Part shown: piece by piece, positions 63,976 to 64,000 of the stretch
Numbering within the stretch: position 1 is the stretch's first letter
Layout: every line of letters begins with the position of its first letter
Assembly (NCBI RefSeq): GCF_025144995.1
Contig: NZ_CP102250.1
Span: 558,001-622,000 of the forward strand
Origin: Alistipes indistinctus YIT 12060
GTDB taxonomy: Bacteria > Bacteroidota > Bacteroidia > Bacteroidales > Rikenellaceae
Direction: 5' to 3'
DNA: 64,000 nucleotides
Notes under the pieces: generated by a model
What the model was told of the DNA's origin: nothing
The model's input: the letters and a program-made list of their open reading frames with translations, nothing else
The model's database searches: none
Program-made: the position numbers and the translations under genes

Positions 63976-64000
63976 ACCCCGTTTACTTTGCCCCATAAAA

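Overview
The window looks like a chromosomal segment of a gut-type Bacteroidales bacterium. Coding DNA is GC-rich, and I would guess Rikenellaceae/Alistipes, though that placement is inference. The evidence for the phylum is strong: Mfa/FimA-type fimbrial lipoproteins with DUF3575 and DUF3868 partners, GSCFA and DUF2851 proteins, a roughly 1,100-residue SecA, and many sites matching the Bacteroidota promoter (TTTG about 19-21 nt upstream of TAnnTTTG). No insertion sequence, prophage, CRISPR array, tRNA or rRNA gene was seen. Most of the window is housekeeping.

Layout. 1-8.6 kb: the 3' part of a fimbrial operon (FimB/Mfa2-like anchor, two fimbrillin-like lipoproteins, a large DUF4906-like lipoprotein, DUF3575, DUF3868), closed by a terminator. 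8.6-10.9 kb, minus strand: a GNAT-like / IbrA (PP-loop) / IbrB (ParB-like) cassette. 11.0-14.5 kb: an orphan secreted protein, a NagB-like/PIG-L fusion and canonical NagB. 14.6-21.9 kb: ettA, hisS, a C-terminal processing protease, mnmA, a DedA protein, aroE. 22.0-24.9 kb, minus: biotin carrier protein, carboxyltransferase, ispE. 25.0-33.8 kb: GSCFA protein, zinc-ribbon membrane protein, a phosphatase-family protein with a degenerate active site, sufE, sufT-like, DUF2851, secA. 34.0-41.8 kb, minus: xseB, xseA, relA/spoT-type synthetase, aspA, pyrF, prfA. 41.9-46.1 kb: five overlapping genes joining futalosine-pathway menaquinone synthesis (a DUF454-MqnB fusion and MqnD) to biotin synthesis (bioF, bioG, bioC). 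46.3-46.6 kb, minus: RNase P RNA. 46.8-61.7 kb: queA, an EamA transporter (minus), a YgiQ radical SAM protein, dnaB, comM-like, comEC-like, a methyltransferase, nhaC, a YihY/BrkB protein, a DUF2520 protein, a KdsC-like phosphatase. 61.9-63.7 kb: divergent xerD and prmA. 63.7-64.0 kb: a trp-type attenuator whose structural genes lie beyond the window.

Most noteworthy: (a) a complete three-state Trp attenuator with a WWW leader peptide at the right edge; (b) an in-frame fusion of a DUF454 membrane domain to futalosine hydrolase; (c) a NagB-like domain that has lost catalytic Asp/His residues, fused to an apparently intact PIG-L deacetylase, next to a canonical NagB; (d) a PafA-like phosphatase missing metal and phosphate ligands; (e) the IbrA/IbrB/GNAT cassette; (f) a GACA tetranucleotide repeat just before sufE. 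Functional statements rest on recognising motifs by eye; no database search was run.
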